Assembly: GCA_030765045.1 (NCBI GenBank)
Contig: CM060965.1
Location: forward strand, 145,542,874-145,606,873
DNA length: 64,000 bases
Origin: Tenodera sinensis
Lineage: Eukaryota > Arthropoda > Insecta > Mantodea > Mantidae
Direction: 5' to 3'
Shown: positions 23,501 through 38,300 of the stretch, piece after piece
Numbering within the stretch: position 1 is the first letter of the stretch
Layout: every line of letters begins with the position of its first letter
The notes under the pieces: model-generated
The model's input: only the letters and a program-made list of their open reading frames with translations
Told to the model about the DNA's origin: nothing
The model's database searches: none
Position numbers and translations under genes: made by a program

Positions 23501-26500
23501 AAATAGGCAAACAATGTTTATGTACAAAACGTTTTTGGATAACATTGTATCTAGATGAACACACACAAAATCTTGACATGTTTAAAACTGTTGTACTATT
23601 CCTTTGCTTACTCAACTGTAACCATGGTATTAGACTTTATCTACAGAGAACTAGATGTCAGTTATTGGGTGTATTAAGAATTAATGAGTAGTGTAGTAAG
23701 TGAATGAGAAACAAAAAGTGCTGGAAATGGTCGAATTTTTCAAATTTCATGACAGAGTAAGCATTTTTGAATTTTGTATAATAAAAACAAAAAAGTGGTA
23801 CTATGTAAAGTAAGTACAGAAGCAAATGATATAAAAACTTAAGTTTTTCCATCAAAGCAGAAGTTTGTTTCATTTCTTCTGGCTTTTTCAACTGGAAACT
23901 TGCTTTAAGAGGTTTCAAGCAGGATTGCAGACTTTGCCCTACCTGGACTAAGGAATGCTACCCAACATTTCCAAGGACTGTGCCCCTTGGAGAAGTGATA
24001 CAGTGGTGAAGTCTACTACATGCAGAGACTGTCCTGCGAGAAATGCTGATGGTACATTGAGGTAGTCTGGCTAACTGCAATGGTACTGGTTGGGACATCC
24101 AGTGCTGAGGAGGGAGCACAGGCTTAGCACACAACAAAGGATGAATGGGGCAAGCTACTTCACACCAGATGCCAGGCCAGCGAGCAGGCAAAGGCATTCA
24201 AGGTCAGGCTGCCTCGCACAGCTGTTTGTATGTACATGACTGGCAACAAAGAAGCAGCTACACAAAAGGGGCTTTTTCCTGTGCCTTCAAGAAAGATCTG
24301 GTTATATCACTGCTGGCATGTTTGAAAGGTCCATGTGACATCATCCTTACTATATAAGGAGCCCATGAACCAGCAGTGGGTCAGTTAAGAGTTACATATA
24401 CGACCAGTGGATCTCCGGCTCTGACATTTCTCAAGGTCTCGTTGACGTGGTGTTGCCAGTTCTTTAGAGGGAATTTCAAATAGGGTATTTTAAACATTTT
24501 GCACATCTGGAGATCGCATTGCTACTTCATAAATTTACATGGACAGTATGCATATAAATGATCACAGAATAGTAGAATATGAGACAATTGTTATACAGTT
24601 TACCTACAGGAAAAAAAAACTGCACAAGCAATTGAAACCATGTGGTCCTTTAAAATGGAGTTGGCAATATGCTGCTACATTTGGAAGCCACACCTAGCAG
24701 TGAAACCGTTGATTGGTGCTGGCAGAAAGTTTCAACAACCGGTGTGTTAGTTGCTTCCAGTATTGCCAACAGCAACAACTACTGCCCATAACAGATATAA
24801 AAGTAATATTCAAAGAGAATAGTGGTGTAAGGAAAATGTTGCAGGAAAATACAACCGAAACCTGTATTTCAAAGTTTTAAACTTAATATACATCATATAC
24901 TTTCATTGTAAGATAATTTTGAAAATCCATTTTCCGAAACTCATTACTATAAGCTGGCAACATTAACATTCTGCTTCCAACTCGTCAGGGCTGGAGATCC
25001 ATTTACCGTACAATAAATGAATTGGTCAGTGTGTCAGTGAGTGTGAGACAGCTGCGTGTGTGGTACATTGTGTGCATTGTGAAGAAGATTCTAATGGGCG
25101 TCAAGTGACTGTAACATTGTAGTTAGAGTATGAGAGACAGAGAAAGTGAAAAGGGACTGAATAAGATTACAAGAAGTAAAATTTGTGAGTTGTGATACTA
25201 CAAAAAAACTGTACACTGCTAATGATGAGAAGAAGACTGTACTTGTCATAAAATTTTAGACAATAAAGTGATAGAAAAGTAACTGGACTGGATTTTGTCA
25301 TTTTGTAACATTTTAATACAGGTACCTCAAATAATAATTCAATTTTATTTAGGAACTTTTTATTGTAAAAGTCTAGAAAGGAGTTCTAAAAATAGCTTCT
25401 GAAATGCTGTTCTGGCACATTCTGCCAGAAAACAAAAACTCCCTGTATAGACATGTTTTAGGGGCATAAGTATGGATATGTTTACTGGTAATTGACTACA
25501 GTGTAAGGAATAGTATTACATTAAAATTTGCTTCATTTGCAAACTTATAATTTTACTTGTTAAGAGTAGTATGTTTTCAGGTTGGTCAGTGCCTCTACGT
25601 GGGCATGGCACAGAAAGCATTACACAAAGTGGCCCATCCTTGTGATAAGAAACGTTACACTGGAATCAAGTTCCGAGGCATTATGCAAGGACAATGACCT
25701 TCCACTACCTAGGCCACTAAGTCATGCACTGAGGTGTAAAGTAAAACAGATAGTATATATGGCTGGCATTGTTCATTACGTTGTGCAATTACCACCATGC
25801 AAAAAAATCAGGTAGTAAATTTTGTGATTGGTTTGTGGGAAAACTATTACATGAAGAGAAAAAAAACAACTAGCCACCAAAGTGGATACGTACTAAGGTA
25901 TCAATTATCAAAATATCTGCACTTGTACACCTAACAATAGTATAGACAATGACTATTGTCATGGTAGGTGTTTTGTGGTATATACTTTCATAACAATGAG
26001 CTCAGGTTTAAACTAATGCAAATAGCATGTCCTTTGCACTTCATACCGAGAGAGTAAAAAAATTATGAACTGGCTGCACATTGTTTTGCCTGTCCATGTC
26101 TTCGGCACTTATTACTATCTGCCGTTATCGTAGAAAGGTACGAATGACATTGCATTTATAAAACTACTTTTATGAAAGGAGATGCTAAAACTGGCCACCA
26201 TCATTGTCCATACATTTTTGACACCTCTTTAGGAAATTGTCCATCAGTTAACAGTGAGAAATGCTGGTAATTTCGTGGTGGATATTTTGTTTTAATTTTT
26301 CCAGGGTGTGTGGACTTGTCTTGTACACTTTATGTTTCAAATTACCCCAGAGATAGAAATCACAGGGGGTTAGGTCGGGGGACTGAGAGGGCCACAAATC
26401 TCTACTAATAATTCTGTCCTGAAACATGCTTTCAGTGGTTCTCATCGAATGATTTCCAATATGAGCTTTGCAGAGTCTTGTTGAAAGAGGGGAAAATCAC

Positions 26501-29266
26501 GCTCCCTGTCTGTTAATTCTTTTAAAAAGCAGGCAAAATTGTATTCACATATGTATGGGTGTCAATTGTTGACTCAAAAAAATTGGGCCTATAACTCTTT
26601 CTCTGCTAATGGCGCACCATATACAAATCTTTTCATCATGAAGGAGTACTTCATGAACAGTATTAGATTTGTAAGAGCTTCAATAATGATTATTTTGTGT
26701 ACACACATATCCATGAAAGTGGAACCAAGCCTCATCCATGAAAAATATTAAATGTGGGTTTATTTTGCCAGTGTATATACTACTGTAGGTCTAATCACAG
26801 CATGTGCGCTAACTACAGCATCACCTGGTTGAAGTGCATGTGCCACAGTTGTTTTATATGGCTTTAACTTCAGCAATTTAGCAGCTCTTTGCACAGAGCC
26901 ATAAGAAATGCTTACCTGTTGTGAAAGATACCTAAGCAATTTTTGGGGGGAATATGACCGATGTCATCTAATGTTTCTTTGGTGAGAACCGTATGCTGTC
27001 TTAGATTTTTTAGCCTGAACATTTCCTGTGTCCTGAAATTTATTGTTAAGTTCATGGATTGTTTTATGACCTGGAACTTTTACACTTGGAAATGTTTCTG
27101 CAAATCGTACTTTCATTTGGTGAGCTGACTGAGTTTACACATATGAATCATAAATAGATTGTGCAGTAGAAAACATATGCTGAGCCATAATACACTTTGT
27201 GACTATTACAGGACAAAATAATAAATCACTCTTAATAATTGAACCACATCACATCATCATTAACTCAATCTGGACTTCAAACTGCAGAGCAAAACTGCGT
27301 CAGAAGCATAACCTTGTTTAAAGCAGCAGTGTGTTAAGGTTTCCACATGCCCAGTGGAAAAAATGCCACACAGACATTTGGTGGTTTTTTTGCTCTCCCA
27401 ATAATAAGTATTATAATAAAGGAAGGCAACAGAACTGCTAATGCAAATTAGTAACCAAAGGCATATCCTTAAAGTAGCACATGGTAATATATCCAAGCTG
27501 TTGTTTCCCATGAAGATATTGATTGCAAGCAGCATTTTTCATTGTTTGGAATAGAGCAGCAACACCAATTGATGTGTATGGTCATACCTTGCTCAGAATT
27601 ACAAATAAAAGGAACTAAAGAAAAATGCCCCAAAAATACCAAAATAAAATTAGGTACCTAAATATGTTCATCAGAAACGATAAAACTTACATAGAATGAT
27701 GGTGTGTTTTGCAACCAGTATTCATGATGAGAATTTAACTGGAAGTTAGCAGTGCTCATATATCTTAATTAAGAGAGTGTAGCTTTAAATAGATGAATAA
27801 GTTGAAAAATTGCTCATTAAGCTTCATCTATGCACTGTTAGCTTAAAGTTTTCGTACAGGATTCATATCTGTACTTAATCTGCTTTGTTTTTCTTTGCAG
27901 TGTCTTACGCTAATACATAATAAGTTACAACTCATTGTGTATCATAATGATTTTTCAGGATTCGAACGAAAGACAAACATGATCGAGCAACTGCTGAACA
28001 GGTTATGGACCCTCGCACCCGCATGATCTTATTTAAGTTGCTAAATCGTGGAATCATAACTGAAATTAATGGCTGCATATCTACAGGAAAAGAGGCAAAT
28101 GTTTATCATGCAGCAACAAAAACTGGTGAAGACAGGGCAATAAAAATCTATAAGACTTCAATATTGGTCTTCAAGGACAGAGATAAATATGTCAGCGGTG
28201 AATTTAGGTAAGTGCATTTTAACTTTTGCATGTGAACTAATAAAGGGTTTTAAGAAGTAGAGAATATTCTAGCAGAACAAAGGGGAATAGTGCTGATGCT
28301 AGAAGTTCTGAAAACAACTAAGATACAAGAGCTGTCCCAGAAAATATCCAATCTGACGTTGTTTCAAACAAATGACTACGGTAGTAAATACCAACTTTAT
28401 AAAGCTTAAGTTTCAAGTTTGACAATGCTATGTTGTTTGGCAGCCGTCAATAGTGAATGCTCTCAGCATACTTGTTAACATGCATAAAATTGATCATTGT
28501 TCTGTGATACGATATTTTTATTTGGAAGGTTTTAAACGTGAACTAGATTCTGCTGCTTTGTTTACAATATTAAAAAATCTGATGTGTTGTACTCACATGA
28601 CTTTCTCTACTCCTGTACTAACCATTCTTACAAACTCTTGTTCTTCTATCTTCTTCGTGTTAGTTGAGATAAACATTTGCAGAGATTATCTTATTGCTCG
28701 TTTTCTTGCTTGTGTAGTGGGAATATGGGAATGCAGTAGGCTTTTAGCGATAGTCAAATCTTTTAAAGCTTTCAAATTCCGTTCTCTTTGGGTGGTTGAC
28801 TAAAAAAAGATGAATAGCGATGTTCCATTTGACAGAAGTATAAGTTTTCCAAAACTTACACAAATAATGAGGAATATCTTGAAATGGTTCACTCTACAAA
28901 AAAACTTATTCAGACATAAATTGTATGTTTTAGCAAGATCTAAATTTTTTTATAGTAAGATTTGGTTTATCTCTTACGGTTTACCAGTTATGCAGAGTAA
29001 ATAGGACGACATGGGCTATAGCCAGAAAATTTGAGATATACATTTCATTTGTCATAAAAATATCTCAAACATATGGCATTTTAATCAAAATCGTTGGAGC
29101 CATTTTCAAGAAAATCAAAATTTTTGAAAAATTTTCCATGTAAAGGGTAGTTTAGGGTGAAGCAGTTTTCTTCAAAATCTTCATGTCGCATTCTTGAAAG
29201 ACATTAAACTTAAATACCAACTTTGGTTTTTAACTGACTTTTTGTTTTTGAGTTATGCTGTCCACA

Positions 29267-29307
<41 letters not shown>

Positions 29308-32300
29308 TTTCCTAAAAATGCTTTTTTTTGGATTCAGGTGGCCTCAAAACATATTTCCGGTGAAATTTCGACATCAAATTTTTGGGTGAAATACAATACT
29401 TCCTCTACTTTACATAGTAGAGAAAGAAAAATTGGGTAGCAGAGTCTAAGTGATGCCAAACGAGCTGCCAAGACAAATATTGAAGTAATCCATTAAATAA
29501 GATGACCACGTCAGAAATTGTAAAGAAAATCCACAAAATGGTATTGGATGACCATCGATTGAAAGTGTGTAAGCTAGCGGACATTGCAGGCATTTCAAAA
29601 GGTGCTGTGCATCACATGCTAACTAAAAATTTGGATATGAGAAAGCTGTGTGCAAGACTGATACTGCATTTGTATGGAACAAAAGCAACATCATGGGAAT
29701 TTTTCAGTTGAGTGATTTGCGATGTTTCACCACAATTAAGCTGAATTTTTGTGTCATTTCATAACCATGGATGAAACATGGTCCATCACTTCATCCTGAG
29801 ACAAAGTAACAATCAAAACAGTGTATTAAAATGAGAGAATCAACTCCAAAGAAGAAAAAGACAGTTCCATCTGCACGCAAGGTCATGGCATCAGTTTTGT
29901 GGTATACGTGTGGGATTATTTGCATTGGTTCATTCCAAAAAGCAAAAGCAATAGCAATCAATGGCTGGTATTATGCAAACTTGTTGCAGCGTTTGAGTGA
30001 TAAAATCAAACATAAATGGCTGTATTTAGCAAAAAAGACTCTTTTTCATCAAGACAGTGCACCATTTCAGATATTCATTATCACCATGGCCATTATCGTT
30101 GAGCTAAAGTTTGAATTGTTTCCTCATGCTCTCTATTCACCAGATTTAGTCCCCTGATTATTTTCTGTTTCTAAACTTGAAGAAATGGCTTGGTGGTAAA
30201 AGATTTACTAACAATGAACAGATGTAGTCTGCAGTTGATGGCTATGTTGCAGAGCTTGATGGTTCTCACTATGAACTGGGCATTGAAGCTATTGAGTATT
30301 GCTGGGAAAAGGGTATCGAGCTGAAAGAAGACTATGTAAAGAAAAGCTATGTTCCCAAGCTTTTTGTTCTTTCTTTATTAGATCAGATAACTCTCGGACA
30401 GCTCTCGTATATCGATTGTAGCTGAATCCCTTTCAGATTTTAAAGAAAAATATCTAAGATATTTCTCAGGCACTTCATCAATTTGTGTACCTTTAGGTCC
30501 TCATTATGATCCCCAGGAAACAGTAAAGTTACATTTATGACAAACACCTTTTGAAGATTGCAAGGACTGCTAGGAAGAAGTCCATATGCATGTTCAGAAT
30601 AGTAATGAGATAGAAAGATAGAAACTAAAAAAATAAGTTTAGAAGCTCATGGTTTTATTACTATAGAGAAACATTGTACTCTGAGCAGCTAATAGGTGAC
30701 AGAACCAAGCATACACACTCTATCCATCTCTGATAGAATCAAGTCGCCTTATGAGAAAACAAGTGGAAAGTTTCCACAGCATGATAATGGGCAAGACCAT
30801 GAAGAACAAATTCTTATATCTTATGGCCTTTAATTCAAAACCAGATCCTGTAATACCTCAAATACTACATTGCACAGCTTGATTATGTAGACTTGACCCT
30901 GCTTAGCTGTATGCACAGTAGTCGGACTAGTCCACTATCTTCTAGGAGGGGTTTTGGTTTGGTAGTAGCTGGGCAGCGAGTGTGTGAGCAATGCGGGTAA
31001 CAAAAGCAGGTAAGGAGAATACTGCCAACCTTTGTCCCCCACCGTAGACCATCTTCTCCTCCTCTGCGTTTCTGCAGGGTCAGGTCTAAATAATCAAACT
31101 GTACCTTACCTCATCTATTGGCTACATACTTTGCAAGAAGTTGAGACAGAATATATGGTTAGCCCCCAAAATATATAAAAAAAACATTATGAATTTGACT
31201 TTTTTTTGTTTGTAGTTGATTTTGTTTGCATTGCTTCATTGTTCAATTGTTGAGAATATTGTTTGTTTATTAGTGTCATAATTGTTGACTATTATGTTTC
31301 TATTTAGTGTATATAATTTTAAGGATTATTTTAAATGTAATACCAAAAATGCCAAAATATACCAAAAATGGATGATTGGTGGGGTGATAATGGAGCAATT
31401 GGTGGAATGAATGGTGAGGAAAATTGGAGAACTCGGAGAAAACCCTCCCAGATACCGCTTCGTCCACCACGAATACCACATGCGGGACCACCTAGGTGGT
31501 AGGCGAGCGGTCTAACCACTCAGCTACAGCACCGCCATTATACTTCCAGACGCAGGGAAGGATGAGGAATAATCCTGGCTGGAGAAAAATTGCTACCCTC
31601 CTGCTGGGAATTGAACCCGAGACCCCTTGCATGGCAGGCAGGTACTCTACCAACTGCGCTACGGGGTCAGCACCTTTTCCGGTACACCACAAGGAAATGT
31701 CACATCAGAGATAAATACTCCAAGGGCAACTTACAATCATAAGTACTTTGTCCTGGATTTAAGTAACCTTTAGATGGTAATTGTTATTTTTTATGCCAAT
31801 CAACTTACTGCAGGTGTGGGGTACTGGGAAAGTACAAATCAGTTGGAGAATTTAATGTCATACTGGCAAGTTGGCTATTGTACCTTAGTGGTTAGAGCAG
31901 CTGTGTGTGAAGTGGAAGACCCGTGGTTAAAATCCCAACTATGGCGTTGAATTTTTCAGTCCTGATTCCATCTCTCAAACATTGCTCACACACAGTTTGT
32001 GTGTTTCAAAATGCCAACAGTAAGTTTGTTGGCATAAATAAATAATAATTACCATCTGAAGTTTATTTAATCCCAGGACATAAAGTACTTAAGATAGTAA
32101 GTCACCATTGCGGTAATTGTCTCTGATGTGAGACTGCCTTTGTGGTTTACTGGGAGAAAGACGAATTGGTTGGAGAATTCAATGTCATTCTGACTTTGTC
32201 ACAGTAGCTTAATGGTTAGAGCACCTGCCTGGTAAGCGAAGGGCCTGTGGTTCAAATCCCAGCTGTGGCATTGAATTTTTCAGCTCCAATTCTACCTCTC

Positions 32301-35300
32301 AAACCAGCAGTAAGTTGGTTGGCATAAAAAAAACTATCATGTTCCTGTTCTTAATCTTTTCTACAGTATGTCCAATAAAATAAATCCATTGCATTGTTCA
32401 TTTTGTCTGCACAATTGATTATCTTTTGTTGAAATTGTTCATGCAGGTTTAGACATGGATATTGTCGACATAATCCTCGCAAAATGGTGCGCACATGGGC
32501 AGAGAAGGAGATGAGGAATCTTGTGAGAATGCATTCTGTTGGCCTACCAGTACCAGAGCCATTCTTGTTGAGAAGCCATGTGCTGTTGATGGGTTTTATA
32601 GGTAAAGATGGATGGCCTGCTCCAAAGCTCAAGGTAAGATACACTTAAATAGTCTTCCTCTTGAAGTCACTAAATCTATTACTGTACTCATTTAGATTGA
32701 ATACCTCACTGATCACTTGAAGGATTAAATTTGAGTAAGGCAAGCATGTTAATGTTCATCTCAGATAATTAAGATGTATAAATATTTTCCAATTATTAGT
32801 GGTTACAATAATTAGTGCTATGCCCATACATAAAACTGACTTATTATAAAAGGTATATCTAATGGTTGCTGTTATAGTTACAGTCTGATTTTTAAAAAAG
32901 GATACATGACAGTTGTCAAGCAAGGGAGTAAACACTACAAAGAAAAAGTAACAGCAGATTACGTTAGAGAATCTGTTGTCATAAGTAATGCCATGAGTGA
33001 TTGTCAATTTATCTAGAGAATTTGACTATCACAAGTTGCATTTGTTAAGATTATTTCACAAATTAAAGGTTATATGGCCCATGGAATGTTACTTAAATGC
33101 TGTATTGTAATTACTAACCTCTTAAAAGAAAAATGAAGGAAGCATACATACATCAGTGTCCATTGACACAGCTTACAAGATTATCATATTAATGCTCCAG
33201 TCTTTTAAGATTTGGCAATGTCAGTAGTTGGAATATCTAGTGTTAATTTATAATTTTGTTCAATCAAAATTTGTTAAACTGATTCCAAATATATCATCTG
33301 TTGTATTCTGTGTTCTGAGGATTTCCTCTTTGAATTATTTCAGCATTAGATGCTTCACCAAAATTTTTTTTACTTTCTCTACTATGTGTAGTAAAGTAGA
33401 GGAAGTACTGTATTCCACCCAAAAATTTAATGTCAAGATTTCACTGGAAATATGTGTATGAATCCTAAAAAAGCATTTTTAGAAAAAGGTCTGTTACTTG
33501 CATGCATGCGTGTGTGGGTGTGTGTGCGTACGCGTGCAGGGGTGTGTGGGTGTTTGGACAGCATAACTCTAAAACTAAAAGTCGGTTAAAAACCAAAGTT
33601 GGTGTTTAAGTTTAATGTGTTTCAAGGAAGGGACACAAAGATTTTAAAGAAAATTTCTTCACCTTAAACTACCCTTTACATGGAAAATTTTTCAAAAATT
33701 TTGATTTTCTTGAAAATAGCTCTTAACGATTTTGATTAAAATGCCATATGTTTGAGAGATTTTTATGACAAATGAAATGTTTATCTTGAATTTTCTGGCT
33801 ATAGCTCCTATAGTCATATTTATTCTGGATAACTTTTGTATAACTGGTAAACCATAAGAGATAGACCAGATCTTACTATACAAATAATGTAGATTTTGCT
33901 AAAATATACAATTTGTGTCTAAATAAATTTTTTTGTAGAGTGAACCGTTTCGGAGATATGCCTTGTTATTCGTGTGAGGTTTGGGGAACTTGTATTTCTG
34001 CCAAATGGAACATCGTTATTCAATTTTTTGTATGTTAACCGTGCAAAGAGAACGGAATTTGAAAGCTTTAAAAGATTTTACCATTGCCCAAAGTGTACTT
34101 ACTGTATTCCCATATTTCCCTTGTACCTACAAGGAAATAAGCAATAAGATAATTTCTTTAAATGTTTACCTCAACTAACACGAAGAAGATATAGGAATGA
34201 TAGTTTGTTAGAATAGTAGGTACAAGAGTAGAGAAAGTCATGTGAGTGCAACACATCAGATTTCCGATTCCCAAGCCATCATAACAAGAAGTGCAGAGGA
34301 AGTGATAGTTAAAATTCATAAGAGGTTATAGTGAAATTTTATAACTTTTTTGTGAATGAAGGCTGTTGCTGGTTGAAATTTGAAATTGTTATGCGCATGA
34401 TTGGTTCATTTCAACCAAGTCACATGTGAGTGAAATAGTCTTTATAAATAGTTCACATACATCACAGCAGCAGGCAATAGTCTTACATTTTTTGGTTGAA
34501 TGCAGCTACTGTTACTGATATGTCTTCCTTTGAAGAGAAGATTGGATTTTAGTGGCTCTCCATAGTAGGCAAGCAGAACCTAGTGGACTTTAGGGCTTTC
34601 CAGTGTGGTATATCTAAATATATGTGTAACTTGTATCTAATAAGATACAATGACACAACTTTCTCTGCCAATATAATTTACATCATATCTTTCCTGCAAA
34701 TTATCTGTAAAAAGCTTGTTTTTCTGCTTGTTAATTGAAATGAAAGGTTAAGTAATAAAGGTTATTTAATTAAACATCAGGCATAAAGCACTTGCGATTG
34801 TAAAGTCGCCCTTGGAGCACTTATTTCAGATATGAGATTCCTCAGTGGTCTACCTAAAAAACACGAATCGGTTGGTGAATTTAATGTCATAGTGGCAAGT
34901 TGCCATGGTAGCTCAGTGGTCAGCGCAGCCGCACGCGAAGCAGAAGATCCATGGTTCAAATCCTGGTTATGGTATTAAATTTTTCAGTCCTGATACTTCT
35001 CTCAAACATTGCCCACACATTGTATATTTAAAAAATATCATCAGTAAGTTGGTTGGCAAAAACACAATTCTGTGTTTCCTCTTTTTGATAGAAAAGCGGT
35101 TGACTGCTCTTGTGCTCTTATAACCAGCCACTCAGTGACTCTTTGCTTGTGAGTCTGCAATGAAATCCTGTGTTTTGTATTTTGAGGAGAAAAGGAGGTT
35201 CTTATAATATATCGTTGAGCTCAATATTAATTGAGTCAAATTTACACATAATGTTTCACTAAAACTGTTACACAGTGGTCTACCTAAAAAACACGAATCG

Positions 35301-38300
35301 GTTGGTGAATTTAATGTCATAGTGGCAAGTTGCCATGGTAGCTCAGTGGTCAGCGCAGCCGCACGCGAAGCAGAAGATCCATGGTTCAAATCCTGGTTAT
35401 GGTATTAAATTTTTCAGTCCTGATACTTCTCTCAAACATTGCCCACACATTGTATATTTAAAAAATATCATCAGTAAGTTGGTTGGCAAAAACACAATTC
35501 TGTGTTTCCTCTTTTTGATAGAAAAGCGGTTGACTGCTCTTGTGCTCTCATAACCAGCCACTCAGTGACTCTTTGCTTGTGAGTCTGCAATGAAATCCTG
35601 TGTTTTGTATTTTGAGGAGAAAAGGAGGTTCTTATAATATATCGTTGAGCTCAATATTAATTGAGTCAAATTTACACATAATGTTTCACTAAAACTGTTA
35701 CACAGAGCAAGTTTTGTGGAACCTTTCCCATCACTGCCTGCATTCTTAGTCATAAGCAGCTGATGATGTCAGAAAGGTCCTATGTAACTAGTTCTGTATA
35801 AAAGGTTCTTATTCTTTGAACAAGCAAGAGAGAGGCAATTGGCATGGTTCAGATTGGAATATGGAACTTAAGGGGTATAGGAGAAACTGGAAGTATGTAA
35901 TGTGTCCTATTTGTACAAAAGCAGAAAGTGCAGAGCATATTTTATTTGAATGTCGGGTAAAAGTGAATGGCATCAACAGGCAATATGTGGCAAATGGCTA
36001 AAATTATAGAAGCAAATCGCAGCGAAGGAAATTTTTGGTGACAAAATGCAAACCAGTTAGCTTGGAAAGTTTTTGTGTAGGGTTAAGAACAAATGGCTGT
36101 GGTCAGTAAGTAGAGTGAATTGGTCTATGTTCACTTTGGAAAGTGCCTAGTGATGTTATTTTGGTTGTATATGTACTACATCTAATCAGAATAAAGATAT
36201 GTAAATTTAATTGGGTATTGAATTTAGATAAGTACTGTACTTTTACCACAGCAAAGAAAGTCCTTGGGAAATGAGGTGCGCAGGGAAATTGCCGATTGGA
36301 CACGGATATGACACTGCCTCACCCTCCTTATTGATGACACTAGGACAGGGTTTTGAATAGCTTTACTCCTTGTGTAGTATATTTTCTCTGTCATACACAC
36401 TTGCTGTCTGTGTCACGCTGTTTCCAAACAGATAATACAGCAAATTCCTGTTGGGGACTTTCTTTCCGTTGGCAAACAGTAGTATTGTTAAAATAGAAAA
36501 ATGGGTCGATTAATAACGCTAAATAACACTCACTTTTTAAATTTCCCAGAAAATGTTTCAGAGGTTAGTTTCCTCTATTATCAACAAGTTCAGTCGATAT
36601 TCCAGTTGATAATGGAGGAAATTAGTCTCTGAAACATGTTCTGGGAAATTTAAAACTGAGCATTTAGTGTTATTAATGGATCTATTTTTCTGTTTTAATG
36701 TTATTCCAACACCACTGTCATTAACTTCCAGGATTAGTAATATAATAATAGTATTATTGTTTATTGTAATTTTTGTGGTTGTAACCAGGTGTCAACCAAA
36801 GTCTTAAACTTAGTACAAGTAAAATATAAGTAAATTAATGTTCTCTGAATTGAATCTAAGGGCAATAAATATAATCCAAAAAGTATATAGTTAATAAGGC
36901 AAAAGACCAGAAGACATATCGGCTCAGTTAACTGAAACTTTATATTCCAGGAAGCAGAATTGTCTACATCAAAAGCACGATCACTGTACCGGGATTGTGT
37001 GATCATGATGTGGACTATGTACAACAAATGCAAGTTGGTGCATGCAGATCTTAGTGAATTTAATTTGCTGTAAGTACTTAAAGTGAAGAATAAGCCCATT
37101 TAAGATATAAAGTATTAGGAGTAGCTCATGAATTATGCATTATGAATAGAGCCTCTCTTTTTTAAATGAAAATTTAGGCAAATGCAAAACTCAATAATTG
37201 TATGCATTTTAAAATGTCTCACTCTGCTTTATTATAGATATCAAGATGGAAAGCTAATTGTCATTGATGTATCACAATCAGTAGAACATGATCATCCACA
37301 TGCTTTAGAGTTTCTTAGAAAGGATTGCACAAATATAACAGGTACACAAGCAACAAAGTTCATTTAACTGTAGTTTAAATTGCTGTAAAATTTATATTTA
37401 ATAATCATATACCTACAGTTTTCAACATACCAAACAGTAATTTAGAAATACTGTGTCCTAAGAGGTGGTTAAATGTTTGCTAAAACTGTTTCTTTTTTTT
37501 ATATAATTTTATTTATTTTTTTACATACTCCCATTTAATTTCTGTGGTCATGTTGACTACTTTTACTTGAGAAACTACTGATGATGTTAAAACTTGAGTG
37601 GCCTCAAGGAGGTTTGCAGAAGGCTTTTGGAGCCCTTTATGACTCTTAACCAGGACACTTGATCACATCTGATAGTCCTGATAAGATGAGTCACATTGAT
37701 ACCTGGCCTTTTCATAACCTCAGGTTCCAAAAAACAGCAGCCTAAGAGTACCTATCTATGCATGGTAAAACCTTTGCATGAAATTAATATATACTGAGAA
37801 TTTCATGTTCCCTTCCACATTTGTGACATGACAAAATCAATTCGGTTATTTTTCTATCACTTCATTATCTTCTAAAATTTTACCATAAATACACAGTTGT
37901 CTTCTTGTTAACACAGTCTATAGTCTTTCGGGCTATCACAACTCACAATTTTTACTTCTCATAACCTTGGTCAGTCCTTTTAGTGTCTTTTTTTACTTCC
38001 TTTGTCTCTCATACCCTAATTACGGTGTTACAATCACTCATGACGCTCTGAATCTTGACATGACGTCATAACATGATGGCACAAGTACACAGCTGTCTCA
38101 CACACTCGCCGACTCATGTCCATAACTCAATTCTAAAACTCACTCAACTGTTCTTCTCAGGCCTCCGTATATCCTGGGGATGACGTCAGATAGACCTTTC
38201 TGTAGTCTCTCTCTCCCACACACACATGCACACATGCTCGCACAGGAAATGACTTAGCAGGAAGTCTCAAGAATGTTCCCAAAACCCCTATTGTTTCTGC

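Noticed and set aside
24145..24357. Possible small gene upstream of a TATATAAGG box
   Set aside because: No homology, no splice signals in a sensible order and no second copy to support an LTR.
25582..25815. 77-codon plus-strand frame in a RIOK1 intron
   Set aside because: No recognisable motif and no conserved splice context; length is within chance expectation.
31610..31670. Possible tRNA gene on the minus strand
   Set aside because: A and B boxes are good, but acceptor-stem pairing is missing and a second tRNA-like unit follows directly, so it is a SINE head.
34905..35553. Two identical 72-residue frames
   Set aside because: Both come from a tandemly duplicated SINE-containing block; the protein has no recognisable domain.
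34843..35705. CRISPR-like or satellite array
   Set aside because: Only two units, 430 bp each, with no spacers; this is a simple tandem duplication.
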